Assembly: GCF_026343185.1 (NCBI RefSeq)
Contig: NZ_JAPEMA010000001.1
Coordinates: 3,968,001 to 4,032,000, forward strand
Length of the DNA: 64,000 nucleotides
Reading direction: 5' to 3'
Source: Streptomyces sp. NBC_00091
GTDB lineage: Bacteria; Actinomycetota; Actinomycetes; Streptomycetales; Streptomycetaceae
This document shows positions 54,010 to 61,483 of this stretch, piece after piece (the first letter of the stretch is position 1; every line of letters begins with the position of its first letter). The position numbers and the translations under genes are program-made. Below the pieces are notes generated by a model. The model was not told the origin of the DNA and did not search any database. It was given only the letters and a program-made list of their open reading frames with translations.

Positions 54010-55013
54010 CACTTGGCTCCGAGTGCCTTCTGGAGGTTCTTCAGGTTGGACCGCATGACCTCGAAGTAGTCAGCGCCCTGCGACTTGTCCGTGATTCCTT
54101 CGAGGGGGTCGAGCACGTCGGTCTTCAGGCCCGTGTCCCGGGCGAGGCTCGTGGCCGTCTTGTCGCTGGCCAGCGTCTCGAAGAAGACGGTGGTGACATT
54201 CTCCTCCTTCGCGACGGCCTGGAGTTCCTTCATCCGGGCCGGGCTGGGCTCGGCCTCGGGGTCGACGCCGGAGATGCCCTCCTGGTCGAGGCCGTAGCGC
54301 TCCGCGAGGTAGCCGAAGGCGGAGTGGGTGGTGATGAAGGTCTTGGAGGCCGTGTTCTTCAGGCCGTCCTTGAACTCGGTGTCCAGCGCGTTCAGCTTGG
54401 TGACGAGCTCGTCGGTGTTCTTCTTGTAGTCCGCCGCGTGGTCGGGGTCGGCCTTCTCCAGGGCGGCGCCGAAGCCCTTGGCGATCTCGGCGTACTTGGT
54501 GGGGTCGAGCCAGACGTGCGGGTCCTGGCCGGCCTCGCCGTGGCCGTGGCCTTCCTCGGCGTGCTCGTCCTTCGCGTGCTCGTCGCCCTCGGTGTGCTCG
54601 TGGCCCTCCTCGCCGTGGGCGGGCGCGTGCGCCTCCAGCTTGGTGAGGCCGGCGGCGTCGACGACGTTCTTGACGCCGGACTGGGCGATCGCCTTGTCCA
54701 CGGCGGGCTGGAGGGTCTTCAGGTAGAGGACGATGTCCGACTCGGAGAGCTGCGCGGTCTGCTTGGGGGTGATCTCCAGGTCGTGCGGTTCGACGCCCGG
54801 CTTGGTGAGGGTGTCGACCGTGACGTGGTCCTTGCCTATCTGCTCGGCGAGGAACTGCAGCGGGTAGAACGACGCCGTCACGGCGAGCTTGCCGTCCTTG
54901 CCGTCCTTTCCGCCCGTGGCGCCGACGGCGCCGGAGCAGGCGGTGAGGGCCGTGGCGCCGAGGGCGACGGCGGCGGTGAGGGCGGCGGTGGGTATGAGGC
55001 GTCGTACGTTCAT
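54009..55013 (-). CDS. znuA: Zinc-binding lipoprotein ZnuA
   Basis: 334 aa. Lipoprotein signal (LTAC lipobox at about residue 23-26), then a cluster A-I metal-binding protein. Zn ligands: VEPHDLEI, a His-rich mobile loop (about 130-160, HGEEGHEHTEGDEHAKDEHAEEGHGHGE), HVWLDP and THSAFGY. It captures zinc outside the membrane and passes it to ZnuB. Several in-frame starts exist (55031, 55028, 55022); ATG 55013 leaves the Zur box a normal distance upstream. Confidence 0.94.
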   Translation of the reverse strand: MNVRRLIPTAALTAAVALGATALTACSGAVGATGGKDGKDGKLAVTASFYPLQFLAEQIGKDHVTVDTLTKPGVEPHDLEITPKQTAQLSESDIVLYLKTLQPAVDKAIAQSGVKNVVDAAGLTKLEAHAPAHGEEGHEHTEGDEHAKDEHAEEGHGHGEAGQDPHVWLDPTKYAEIAKGFGAALEKADPDHAADYKKNTDELVTKLNALDTEFKDGLKNTASKTFITTHSAFGYLAERYGLDQEGISGVDPEAEPSPARMKELQAVAKEENVTTVFFETLASDKTATSLARDTGLKTDVLDPLEGITDKSQGADYFEVMRSNLKNLQKALGAK

Positions 55014-55034
55014 GACATCCATTTTCATCAAAGA

Positions 55035-55049
55035 TGGAAACGATTGTCA
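55035..55049. promoter_or_regulatory. Zur box upstream of znuA
   Basis: TGGAAACGATTGTCA fits the Streptomyces Zur consensus TGNNAN-N3-TTNTCA-like (TGaaAacgaTTttCA). It ends 36 bp before znuA ATG 55013. Zinc-loaded Zur would block the operon here. Divergent from glyS. Confidence 0.75.
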
Positions 55050-55167
55050 AAAACCCAGGTGGGAGGGGTGGGCGGGACCGCGGAAGGGCATACCCGATTT
55101 GAAAGGGGGGGTGCGGGCGCCGGTAACCTGAGGCATTCGCGTTCGTCCTCGTAATGAAGAGAGCACC

Positions 55168-56550
55168 GTGGCCGCCGACAAGATCGAAACCATCGTCAGC
55201 CTGAGCAAGCGCCGTGGCTTCGTTTTCCCGTGCAGTGACATCTACGGCGGCTCCAGGGCTGCCTGGGACTACGGCCCGCTCGGTGTCGAGCTCAAGGAGA
55301 ACATCAAGCGCCAGTGGTGGAAGGCCATGGTCACCGGGCGTGAGGACATCGTCGGCCTCGACTCCTCCGTGATCCTGGCCCCGGAGGTCTGGGTGGCCTC
55401 CGGCCACGTCGCGACCTTCTCCGACCCGCTGACCGAGTGCACCTCCTGTCACAAGCGTCACCGCGCGGACCACCTGGAAGAGGCCTACGAGGCCAAGCAC
55501 GGCCGCGTGCCCGCCAACGGTCTCGCCGACATCAACTGCCCCAACTGCGGTGTGAAGGGCCAGTTCACCGAGCCGAAGCAGTTCTCCGGCATGCTGGAGA
55601 CCCACCTCGGCCCGACCCAGGACACCGGCTCGAAGGCGTACCTGCGCCCCGAGACCGCCCAGGGCATCTTCACCAACTTCGCCATGGTGCAGACCACTTC
55701 GCGCAAGAAGCCCCCCTTCGGCATCGCGCAGATGGGCAAGTCCTTCCGCAACGAGATCACGCCCGGCAACTTCATCTTCCGCACCCGCGAGTTCGAGCAG
55801 ATGGAGATGGAGTTCTTCGTCAAGCCGGGCGAGGACGAGCAGTGGCAGGAGTACTGGATGGCCGAGCGCTGGAACTGGTACCGCGACCTCGGCATCCGCG
55901 AGGAGAACATCCGCTGGTACGACCACCCGAAGGAGAAGCTGTCCCACTACTCGAAGCGCACCGCCGACATCGAGTACCGCTTCAACTTCGGTGGCAGTGA
56001 GTTCTCCGAGCTCGAAGGCATCGCCAACCGCACCGACTACGACCTGAAGGCGCACTCCGCCGCCTCCGGCCAGGACCTGACGTACTTCGACCAGGAGGCC
56101 GGCGAGCGCTACACCCCGTTCGTCATCGAGCCGGCGGCCGGTGTCAACCGCGCCATGCTCGCCTTCATGCTCGACGCGTACGTCGAGGACGAGGCCCCCA
56201 ACGCCAAGGGCGTCATGGAGAAGCGCACCGTCATGCGCTTCGACCCGCGCCTGGCGCCGATCAAGGTCGCCGTCCTGCCGCTGTCCCGCAACCCGCAGCT
56301 GTCGCCGAAGGCCAAGGGCCTCGCCGCCGACCTGCGCAAGAACTGGAACATCGAGTTCGACGACGCGGGCGCCATCGGCCGCCGCTACCGCCGCCAGGAC
56401 GAGATCGGTACGCCGTTCTGCGTGACCGTCGACTTCGACACCCTGGACGACAACGCGGTGACCGTGCGCGAGCGCGACACCATGAAGCAGGAGCGCGTCT
56501 CCCTGGACCAGATCCAGAGCTACCTCGGCAGCCGTCTGCTCGGCTGCTAG
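55168..56550 (+). CDS. glyS: Glycyl-tRNA synthetase (class II, dimeric type)
   Basis: 460 aa, GTG start. The class II motifs are evident: [29 protein letters not shown] (motif 1), the [25 protein letters not shown] (motif 2) and the C-terminal anticodon-binding domain. The zinc-finger-like CTSCHKRH ... CPNCG insertion (about 91-130) is present. Bacterial/eukaryotic-type dimeric GlyRS, so a separate alpha/beta form is not needed. Divergent from znuA, with a strong terminator after it. Confidence 0.96.
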   Translation: MAADKIETIVSLSKRRGFVFPCSDIYGGSRAAWDYGPLGVELKENIKRQWWKAMVTGREDIVGLDSSVILAPEVWVASGHVATFSDPLTECTSCHKRHRADHLEEAYEAKHGRVPANGLADINCPNCGVKGQFTEPKQFSGMLETHLGPTQDTGSKAYLRPETAQGIFTNFAMVQTTSRKKPPFGIAQMGKSFRNEITPGNFIFRTREFEQMEMEFFVKPGEDEQWQEYWMAERWNWYRDLGIREENIRWYDHPKEKLSHYSKRTADIEYRFNFGGSEFSELEGIANRTDYDLKAHSAASGQDLTYFDQEAGERYTPFVIEPAAGVNRAMLAFMLDAYVEDEAPNAKGVMEKRTVMRFDPRLAPIKVAVLPLSRNPQLSPKAKGLAADLRKNWNIEFDDAGAIGRRYRRQDEIGTPFCVTVDFDTLDDNAVTVRERDTMKQERVSLDQIQSYLGSRLLGC

Positions 56551-56559
56551 TTCCCGCTT

Positions 56560-56610
56560 GAAAGGCCGGTGGCCCGGTGCGCGATCCGCGCACCGGGCCA
56601 CCGGTCTTTC
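56560..56610 (+). terminator. Rho-independent terminator of glyS
   Basis: A stem of over 20 bp built from GAAAG...CCGGTGGCCCGGTGCGCG and its complement ending CTTTC, with an ATC loop. Between convergent glyS and tetR, so it may serve both. Confidence 0.9.
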
Positions 56611-56636
56611 CGTGTATCGCGGCTGGTTCCGGACGG

Positions 56637-57230
56637 TCAGGGGCGCAGGCCCCTGATGAGGAGTGCGATGACCGCTTCGAACTCCGTGATGATCGTGGGT
56701 GAGAGCCAGTCCGCCACGTACTGCGGATCGTGGAACCGCCCCGTGGCGTCGAAGACGGCCCGGGCGGCTGCCGCGGCGTCCGGCGCGGCCAGGGTGCCGG
56801 CCGCGACTCCCTCGGCGATGATCCGGGTCAGCTGGTTGATCAGCTCGGTGAGGTGGGTGTCGACCACCCCGCTGTTCTCGGCGAGCAGCACCGTGTACGT
56901 CGCGAACAGCTCCGGATCGTCACCCGCCTTGTGGCGCTTGGCCTCGAAGAGGGCCTCCAGCCAGGCCTCCAGCTTGGAGGGCGCGGGCTCGGCCGGAGCC
57001 GAGGCGATCTTCTCCAGCATGACCACGCTCTTGGCGAGCCAGCGGTCCGTGACCGCCTCGCGCAGCGCCGCCTTCGAGGGGAAGTGCCGGTACACGCTGC
57101 CGTGGCTGACCCCCAGGGCGCGCGCGACGTCCACCACGGTCGCTTTGGTGGGGCCGAAGCGGCGCAGCACTTCCTCGGTGGTCTCGAGGATGCGCTCGGG
57201 AGTCAGGGGTTCGGCGGCAGGGGAGGGCAT
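56637..57230 (-). CDS. TetR family transcriptional regulator
   Basis: 197 aa. N-terminal HTH (RILETTEEVLRRFGPTKATVVDVARALGVSHGSVYRHFPSKAALREAV, about 13-60), then an all-helical ligand domain. It lies 21 bp downstream of the aldo/keto reductase gene on the same strand, so they form an operon, presumably repressed at the palindrome 58321-58354. Ligand unknown. Confidence 0.92.
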   Translation of the reverse strand: MPSPAAEPLTPERILETTEEVLRRFGPTKATVVDVARALGVSHGSVYRHFPSKAALREAVTDRWLAKSVVMLEKIASAPAEPAPSKLEAWLEALFEAKRHKAGDDPELFATYTVLLAENSGVVDTHLTELINQLTRIIAEGVAAGTLAAPDAAAAARAVFDATGRFHDPQYVADWLSPTIITEFEAVIALLIRGLRP

Positions 57231-57251
57231 GGGTACGACCGTACCGCCAGC

Positions 57252-58304
57252 TCAGTGCTCGCTGTCGAGGTGGGCCATCTGCGCCGCCGGGTATCGCTCG
57301 CCGGCCGCCGCTCCCGCCGGGACGGCTTCCTCGATGGCGGCCAGGTCGGCCGCGGTCAGCTCCACCCGTATGGCACCCAGTGCCTCGGTCAGGCGGTCCC
57401 GGCGCCGGGCGCCGACCAGCGGCACGATGTCCTCGCCGCGGGCGAGCACCCAGGCGATCGCGGTCTGGGCGACGGTGACCCCCTTCTCCTCGGCGACCTT
57501 GCGCAGGGCGTCGACCAGGTCGAGGTTGCGGTGCAGGTTGTCGCCCTGGAAGCGGGGGCTCATCCCGCGGAAGTCGCTGGGGGCCAGTGCGCGGTCACGG
57601 CTGAAGTGCCCGCTGATCAGGCCGCGGGACAGCACCCCGTATGCCGTGACGCCTATGCCCAGCTCGCGGGCGGTCGGCAGGATCTGGTCCTCTATGCCGC
57701 GCGAGATCAGGGAGTACTCGATCTCGAGGTCGGAGATCGGGGCGACGGCGGCGGCCCGGCGCAGGGTGTCCGCGCCGACCTCGGAGAGGCCGATGTGCCG
57801 CACGTGCCCGGCCTGGACGGCCTCGGCGATGGCGCCGACGGTCTCCTCGATCGGGACGGCCGGGTCCACCCGGGCGATCCGGTAGACGTCGATGTGGTCC
57901 CGGCCGAGCCGCTGGAGCGAGTAGGCCAGGAAGTTCTTCACGGCCTCGGGCCGGCCGTCGTATCCGGTGAAGCCGCCCTCGACCGTCCGCAGGGCACCGA
58001 ACTTGACGCTGGTCAGCGCCTTCTCGCGGGCCGTGGTCGGGGCGGTGCGCAGGGCTTCGTTGATCAGCAGCTCGTTGTGGCCCATGCCGTAGAAGTCGCC
58101 GGTGTCGAGCAGCGTGCTCATGCCCTCCGGGGCGGCTTCCAGGAAGGCGTGGACGGTGGCCAGGGATTCGGCCCGGTCGGCCTCTCCGTAGAGGGCGGAC
58201 ATGCCCATGCAGCCCAGCCCCAGGGGGAAGACGGCCGGGCCGGTGGCGCCGAGCCTGCGGGCGGTGGCCGGGATGGCGGTGGAGGTGTTCTCGTTCGTCG
58301 TCAT
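57252..58304 (-). CDS. Aldo/keto reductase; usual catalytic His replaced
   Basis: 350 aa from ATG 58304. (beta/alpha)8 NADPH-dependent reductase: GLGCMGMSALYGE, DTGDFYGMGHNE (Asp and the catalytic Tyr), SVKFGA (catalytic Lys), ARVDPAVPIEETVGAI and a C-terminal NADP-binding loop (VPLVGARRRDRLTEALGAI). At the position of the usual His of the tetrad (YxxHRxDP) it has an Ala (YRIARVDP), as in a subset of AKRs. Longer ORF starts fall inside the operator palindrome and are rejected. Operon with TetR. Confidence 0.9.
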   Translation of the reverse strand: MTTNENTSTAIPATARRLGATGPAVFPLGLGCMGMSALYGEADRAESLATVHAFLEAAPEGMSTLLDTGDFYGMGHNELLINEALRTAPTTAREKALTSVKFGALRTVEGGFTGYDGRPEAVKNFLAYSLQRLGRDHIDVYRIARVDPAVPIEETVGAIAEAVQAGHVRHIGLSEVGADTLRRAAAVAPISDLEIEYSLISRGIEDQILPTARELGIGVTAYGVLSRGLISGHFSRDRALAPSDFRGMSPRFQGDNLHRNLDLVDALRKVAEEKGVTVAQTAIAWVLARGEDIVPLVGARRRDRLTEALGAIRVELTAADLAAIEEAVPAGAAAGERYPAAQMAHLDSEH

Positions 58305-58320
58305 GCAATGAGAATGGCAT

Positions 58321-58354
58321 GACGAGTGACAGATTTCAATATCTGTCACTCGTC
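58321..58354. promoter_or_regulatory. Perfect 14-bp inverted repeat, likely TetR operator
   Basis: GACGAGTGACAGAT-N6-ATCTGTCACTCGTC, both arms fully complementary. It lies 17 bp upstream of the aldo/keto reductase ATG, where it would overlap the promoter, and 45 bp from the DHA2 exporter stop. A typical TetR-family operator size; could also terminate the exporter transcript. Confidence 0.8.
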
Positions 58355-58398
58355 AGCGTGAAGGGCCGGGAGTCGACGGGGTCGGGAGCAGGGAGGCC

Positions 58399-59922
58399 TC
58401 AGCCCGCCGGGGCGGGGCCGGGCGCCGGCGGGAGGCCGCCGTCCGTACGGTGGCTGGAGCCGTGTCCCGGCGGGGGAGCCGGGGCGGCGGCGGGAGCCGG
58501 TTCGAGGGACTGGGCCGTGCGCCGGGCGGTGGCGAGGGCCCAGGGGCCGGTGGTGGCGGCGCCTACCAGCAGCACCAGCAGCCCGCAGCCGGTGATGATC
58601 CACCAGGCCGGCCGGGCCGCCGTCGCGAAGCTCCCGCCGCCCGCCGTGCCGGCCGCGAGCACCGCGCCGATCACCGCGACCCCCAGCGCCCCGCCGGTCT
58701 GCCGGCTGGTGGAGGCCAGCGCGGCCGCCACCCCCGCCTGGGCGCGCGGCATCCCGGCGAGCGCCGTGTTCGTGATGGGGGCGTTGACCAGGCCGAAGCC
58801 GATGCCGAAGAGCACGTACCCGGCGAACATCAGCGTGTCGGACTCCTCCGCCGCGAACGCCGCGAACAGCACCCCGCTCGCCGCCATCGTCACTCCCGCG
58901 ACCAGCAGCGGCAGTCGCGGCCCCCGCGCGGCGACCAGCCGCCCCGACACCGGCGCGCACAGGAAGGCGAAGGCGGCCATCGGCAGCATGTGGAGTCCGG
59001 CGTCCAGGGCGTCGAGCCCCCGCACGTCCTGGAGGTAGAGGGTGTTCAGGAAGAGGAACCCGGACAGCGCGGCGAAACCGCTCACCGCCAGCACCGTCGC
59101 CCCGCTGAAGGGGACGCTGCGGAAGAACCGGGGGTCGATCAGCGGGTCCGCCCGCCGGGGCTCGTAGCGCAGCAGCCCCGCCAGCGCGGCCACGGCGGCC
59201 AGCGCGCACCCGAGGATCGGCGACGAGGTCCAGCCCGCGGCCGGACCCTCGATGATCGCGTACGTCACCGCGCCCAGCAGCGCCATGACCAGCAGCTGGC
59301 CCACCGGATCGGGCCGGCGCGGGCGCTCGGACCGGGACTCGGGGATGTGGCGCACGGTCAGCACGAGGGCGACGAGCCCGACGGGGAGGTTGATCCAGAA
59401 GATGGACCGCCAGCCCACCGAGTCCACCAGCAGCCCGCCGATCAGCGGCCCGACGGCCATGGAGATGCCGACGACCGCGCCCCAGACGCCGATGGCGCGT
59501 GCGCGCTCCTTCGGGTCCGTGAAGGTGTTGGTGATGATCGACAGGGCGACCGGATTGAGCATCGCGCCGCCGACGGCCTGGATCATGCGGAAGGCGATGA
59601 GCCACTCGAGGCCGGGCGCCAGGGAACACAGCACCGAACCCGCCGTGAAGAGGACCAGCCCCCAGGCGAAGACCTTGCGGCGCCCGATCCGGTCCGCCGT
59701 GGCCCCGGCCAGCATCAGCAGCGAGGCGATGACCAGGGTGTAGGCGTCGATGGTCCACTGCATCCCCGAGACCGAGGCGTCGAACTCGCGGCGCATCGAG
59801 GGGAGGGCGACGTTCAGGACGGTGTTGTCGAGGCTGACGATCAGCAGGCTCATGCAGCAGATCGCCAGGATGAGCATGCGACGCCGGTGGCCCATGTGAC
59901 CCACGTCACTGATGTGATGCAT
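58399..59922 (-). CDS. DHA2 (EmrB/QacA) family MFS drug exporter
   Basis: 507 aa from ATG 59922, 14 predicted helices. Motif A in the loop 2-3 is GATADRIGRRKVFAWG; motif C (WGAVVGISMAVGPLIGGLL) marks an antiporter; DNTVLNVALPSMRREF is the DHA2 N-terminal signature. C-terminal 40 residues are Pro/Ala-rich. It exports unknown toxic compounds with protons. A longer start (60165) is rejected as it runs into the divergent dusB gene. Confidence 0.92.
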   Translation of the reverse strand: MHHISDVGHMGHRRRMLILAICCMSLLIVSLDNTVLNVALPSMRREFDASVSGMQWTIDAYTLVIASLLMLAGATADRIGRRKVFAWGLVLFTAGSVLCSLAPGLEWLIAFRMIQAVGGAMLNPVALSIITNTFTDPKERARAIGVWGAVVGISMAVGPLIGGLLVDSVGWRSIFWINLPVGLVALVLTVRHIPESRSERPRRPDPVGQLLVMALLGAVTYAIIEGPAAGWTSSPILGCALAAVAALAGLLRYEPRRADPLIDPRFFRSVPFSGATVLAVSGFAALSGFLFLNTLYLQDVRGLDALDAGLHMLPMAAFAFLCAPVSGRLVAARGPRLPLLVAGVTMAASGVLFAAFAAEESDTLMFAGYVLFGIGFGLVNAPITNTALAGMPRAQAGVAAALASTSRQTGGALGVAVIGAVLAAGTAGGGSFATAARPAWWIITGCGLLVLLVGAATTGPWALATARRTAQSLEPAPAAAPAPPPGHGSSHRTDGGLPPAPGPAPAG

Positions 59923-59974
59923 GCCGCCGATAGTACGGATAACTAACGAACGGCGCGTGCGGGAGAATGGGGGG

Positions 59975-61117
59975 ATGACCACGCTCCCTCCGCCCCTCGC
60001 GATCGGCCCGCACACCGTGCAGCCCCCCGTGGTGCTCGCGCCCATGGCCGGCATCACCAACGCCCCGTTCCGTACGCTCTGCCGCGAATTCTCGGGCGGC
60101 AAGGGGCTCTTCGTGAGCGAGATGATCACGACCCGCGCCCTGGTCGAGCGCAACGAGAAGACCATGCAGCTGATCCACTTCGACGCGTCGGAAAAGCCGC
60201 GCTCGATTCAGCTGTACGGGGTGGACCCCGCCACCGTCGGCAAGGCCGTCCGGATGATCGTCGAGGAGGACCGCGCCGACCACATCGACCTCAACTTCGG
60301 CTGCCCGGTCCCCAAGGTCACCCGCAAGGGCGGCGGCTCGGCCCTGCCGTACAAGCGCAACCTGCTGCGCGCGATCCTGCGCGAGGCCGTGGCGGGCGCC
60401 GGCGGCCTGCCGGTGACCATGAAGATGCGCAAGGGCATCAACGACGACCACCTCACCTACCTCGACGCCGGCCGGATCGCCGTCGAGGAGGGCGTCACCG
60501 CCATCGCCCTGCACGGCCGCACCACCGCCCAGCACTACGGCGGCACCGCCGACTGGGACGCGATCGCCCGGCTCAAGGAGCACGTGCCGGAGATCCCGGT
60601 CCTCGGCAACGGCGACATCTGGTGCGCCGAGGACGCGCTGCGCATGGTCCGCGAGACCGGCTGCGACGGCGTGGTCGTGGGACGCGGCTGCCTGGGGCGG
60701 CCGTGGCTGTTCAACGACCTGGTCGCGGCCTTCGAGGGGCGCCCCGAGGACTTCCACAAGCCGAAGCTGCGCGAGGTCGCGGACACCATGCTGCGGCACG
60801 CCCAGCTGCTGGGGGAGTGGATCGGCGACGAGGCGCGCGGGGTGATCGACTTCCGTAAGCACGTGGCCTGGTACCTCAAGGGATTCTCGGTCGGCTCCGA
60901 GATGCGCGGGAAGCTGGCGGTCACCTCCTCCCTGGCCGAGCTGGACGCTCATCTGAGCGAGCTCGATCTGGATCAGCCGTGGCCCGACGGAGCGGACGGC
61001 CCGCGCGGCCGGACGTCCGGAAACAACCGAGTTGTCCTGCCTGAAGGCTGGCTGAAGGATCCTTACGACTGCGCGGGCGTGAGCGAGGATGCCGAGCTGG
61101 ACACCTCCGGAGGCTGA
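59975..61117 (+). CDS. dusB: tRNA-dihydrouridine synthase (DusB type)
   Basis: 380-aa FMN-dependent TIM barrel that reduces uridine in the tRNA D-loop. APMAGITNAPFRTLCREF, the catalytic Cys in DLNFGCPVPKVTRKGGGSAL, LHGRTTAQHYGGTADW, and NGDIWCAEDALRMVRETGCDGVVVGRGCLGRPWLF are all present. The C-terminal helical domain binds tRNA. ATG 59975 with GGGGG upstream; divergent from the exporter. Confidence 0.95.
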   Translation: MTTLPPPLAIGPHTVQPPVVLAPMAGITNAPFRTLCREFSGGKGLFVSEMITTRALVERNEKTMQLIHFDASEKPRSIQLYGVDPATVGKAVRMIVEEDRADHIDLNFGCPVPKVTRKGGGSALPYKRNLLRAILREAVAGAGGLPVTMKMRKGINDDHLTYLDAGRIAVEEGVTAIALHGRTTAQHYGGTADWDAIARLKEHVPEIPVLGNGDIWCAEDALRMVRETGCDGVVVGRGCLGRPWLFNDLVAAFEGRPEDFHKPKLREVADTMLRHAQLLGEWIGDEARGVIDFRKHVAWYLKGFSVGSEMRGKLAVTSSLAELDAHLSELDLDQPWPDGADGPRGRTSGNNRVVLPEGWLKDPYDCAGVSEDAELDTSGG

Positions 61118-61203
61118 GAAATCGCCCTCCGTGCCGCGTGATATACGCCACGCATGGGAGGGGTTTCGCTCAGATGAGCGCAGAAGTCACGGGTAAGACT
61201 TTC

Positions 61204-61230
61204 AAAGGGTGGCACTGGGTGCCACCCTTT
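61204..61230 (+). terminator. Terminator of dusB
   Basis: AAAGGGTGGCAC pairs perfectly with GTGCCACCCTTT (12 bp, TGG loop), T-rich on the 3' side. Confidence 0.85.
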
Positions 61231-61231
61231 C

Positions 61232-61252
61232 TGCGTTCAAGACTTGAACGCA
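61232..61252. promoter_or_regulatory. 21-bp palindrome upstream of ppdK
   Basis: TGCGTTCAA-GAC-TTGAACGCA, 9-bp perfect arms, directly after the dusB terminator and 232 bp before ppdK. A candidate operator; regulator unknown. Confidence 0.5.
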
Positions 61253-61391
61253 AATGTATCGATGATCGCTCATCCGAGCACGATCAAGCCTCAGGAGGCC
61301 CTTCTCGCTTCGGCTTCTGAAGGCTCTTCGTATGTTCGCATTACCCGCGAGTTACTTTCGATCCGGTGGCGCATGGGTGGTTACAGCCGCA

Positions 61392-61448
61392 TGACGGCCA
61401 AGTGGACATACCCAGAAGCCTTCGATCTGGGTATGTTCCTGGCCGTCA
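61392..61448 (+). promoter_or_regulatory. Long nested stem-loop in the ppdK leader
   Basis: TGACGGCCA (61392-61400) pairs with TGGCCGTCA (61440-61448), enclosing ACATACCCAGA (61406-61416) paired with TCTGGGTATGT (61426-61436): 20 bp in all, with an internal loop AGTGG/TCC and a 9-nt apical loop. It ends 35 nt before the ppdK GTG. Placement and stability suggest an RNA regulator of translation or stability, though a DNA operator is also possible. Confidence 0.65.
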
Positions 61449-61483
61449 GGGCAGCCACCCGAGTCCTCGAGGAGTCGAGACCC

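Noticed and set aside
61138..61320. 60-codon ORF between dusB and ppdK
   Set aside because: It runs through the dusB terminator and the 21-bp palindrome, and its codon use is unlike neighbouring genes.
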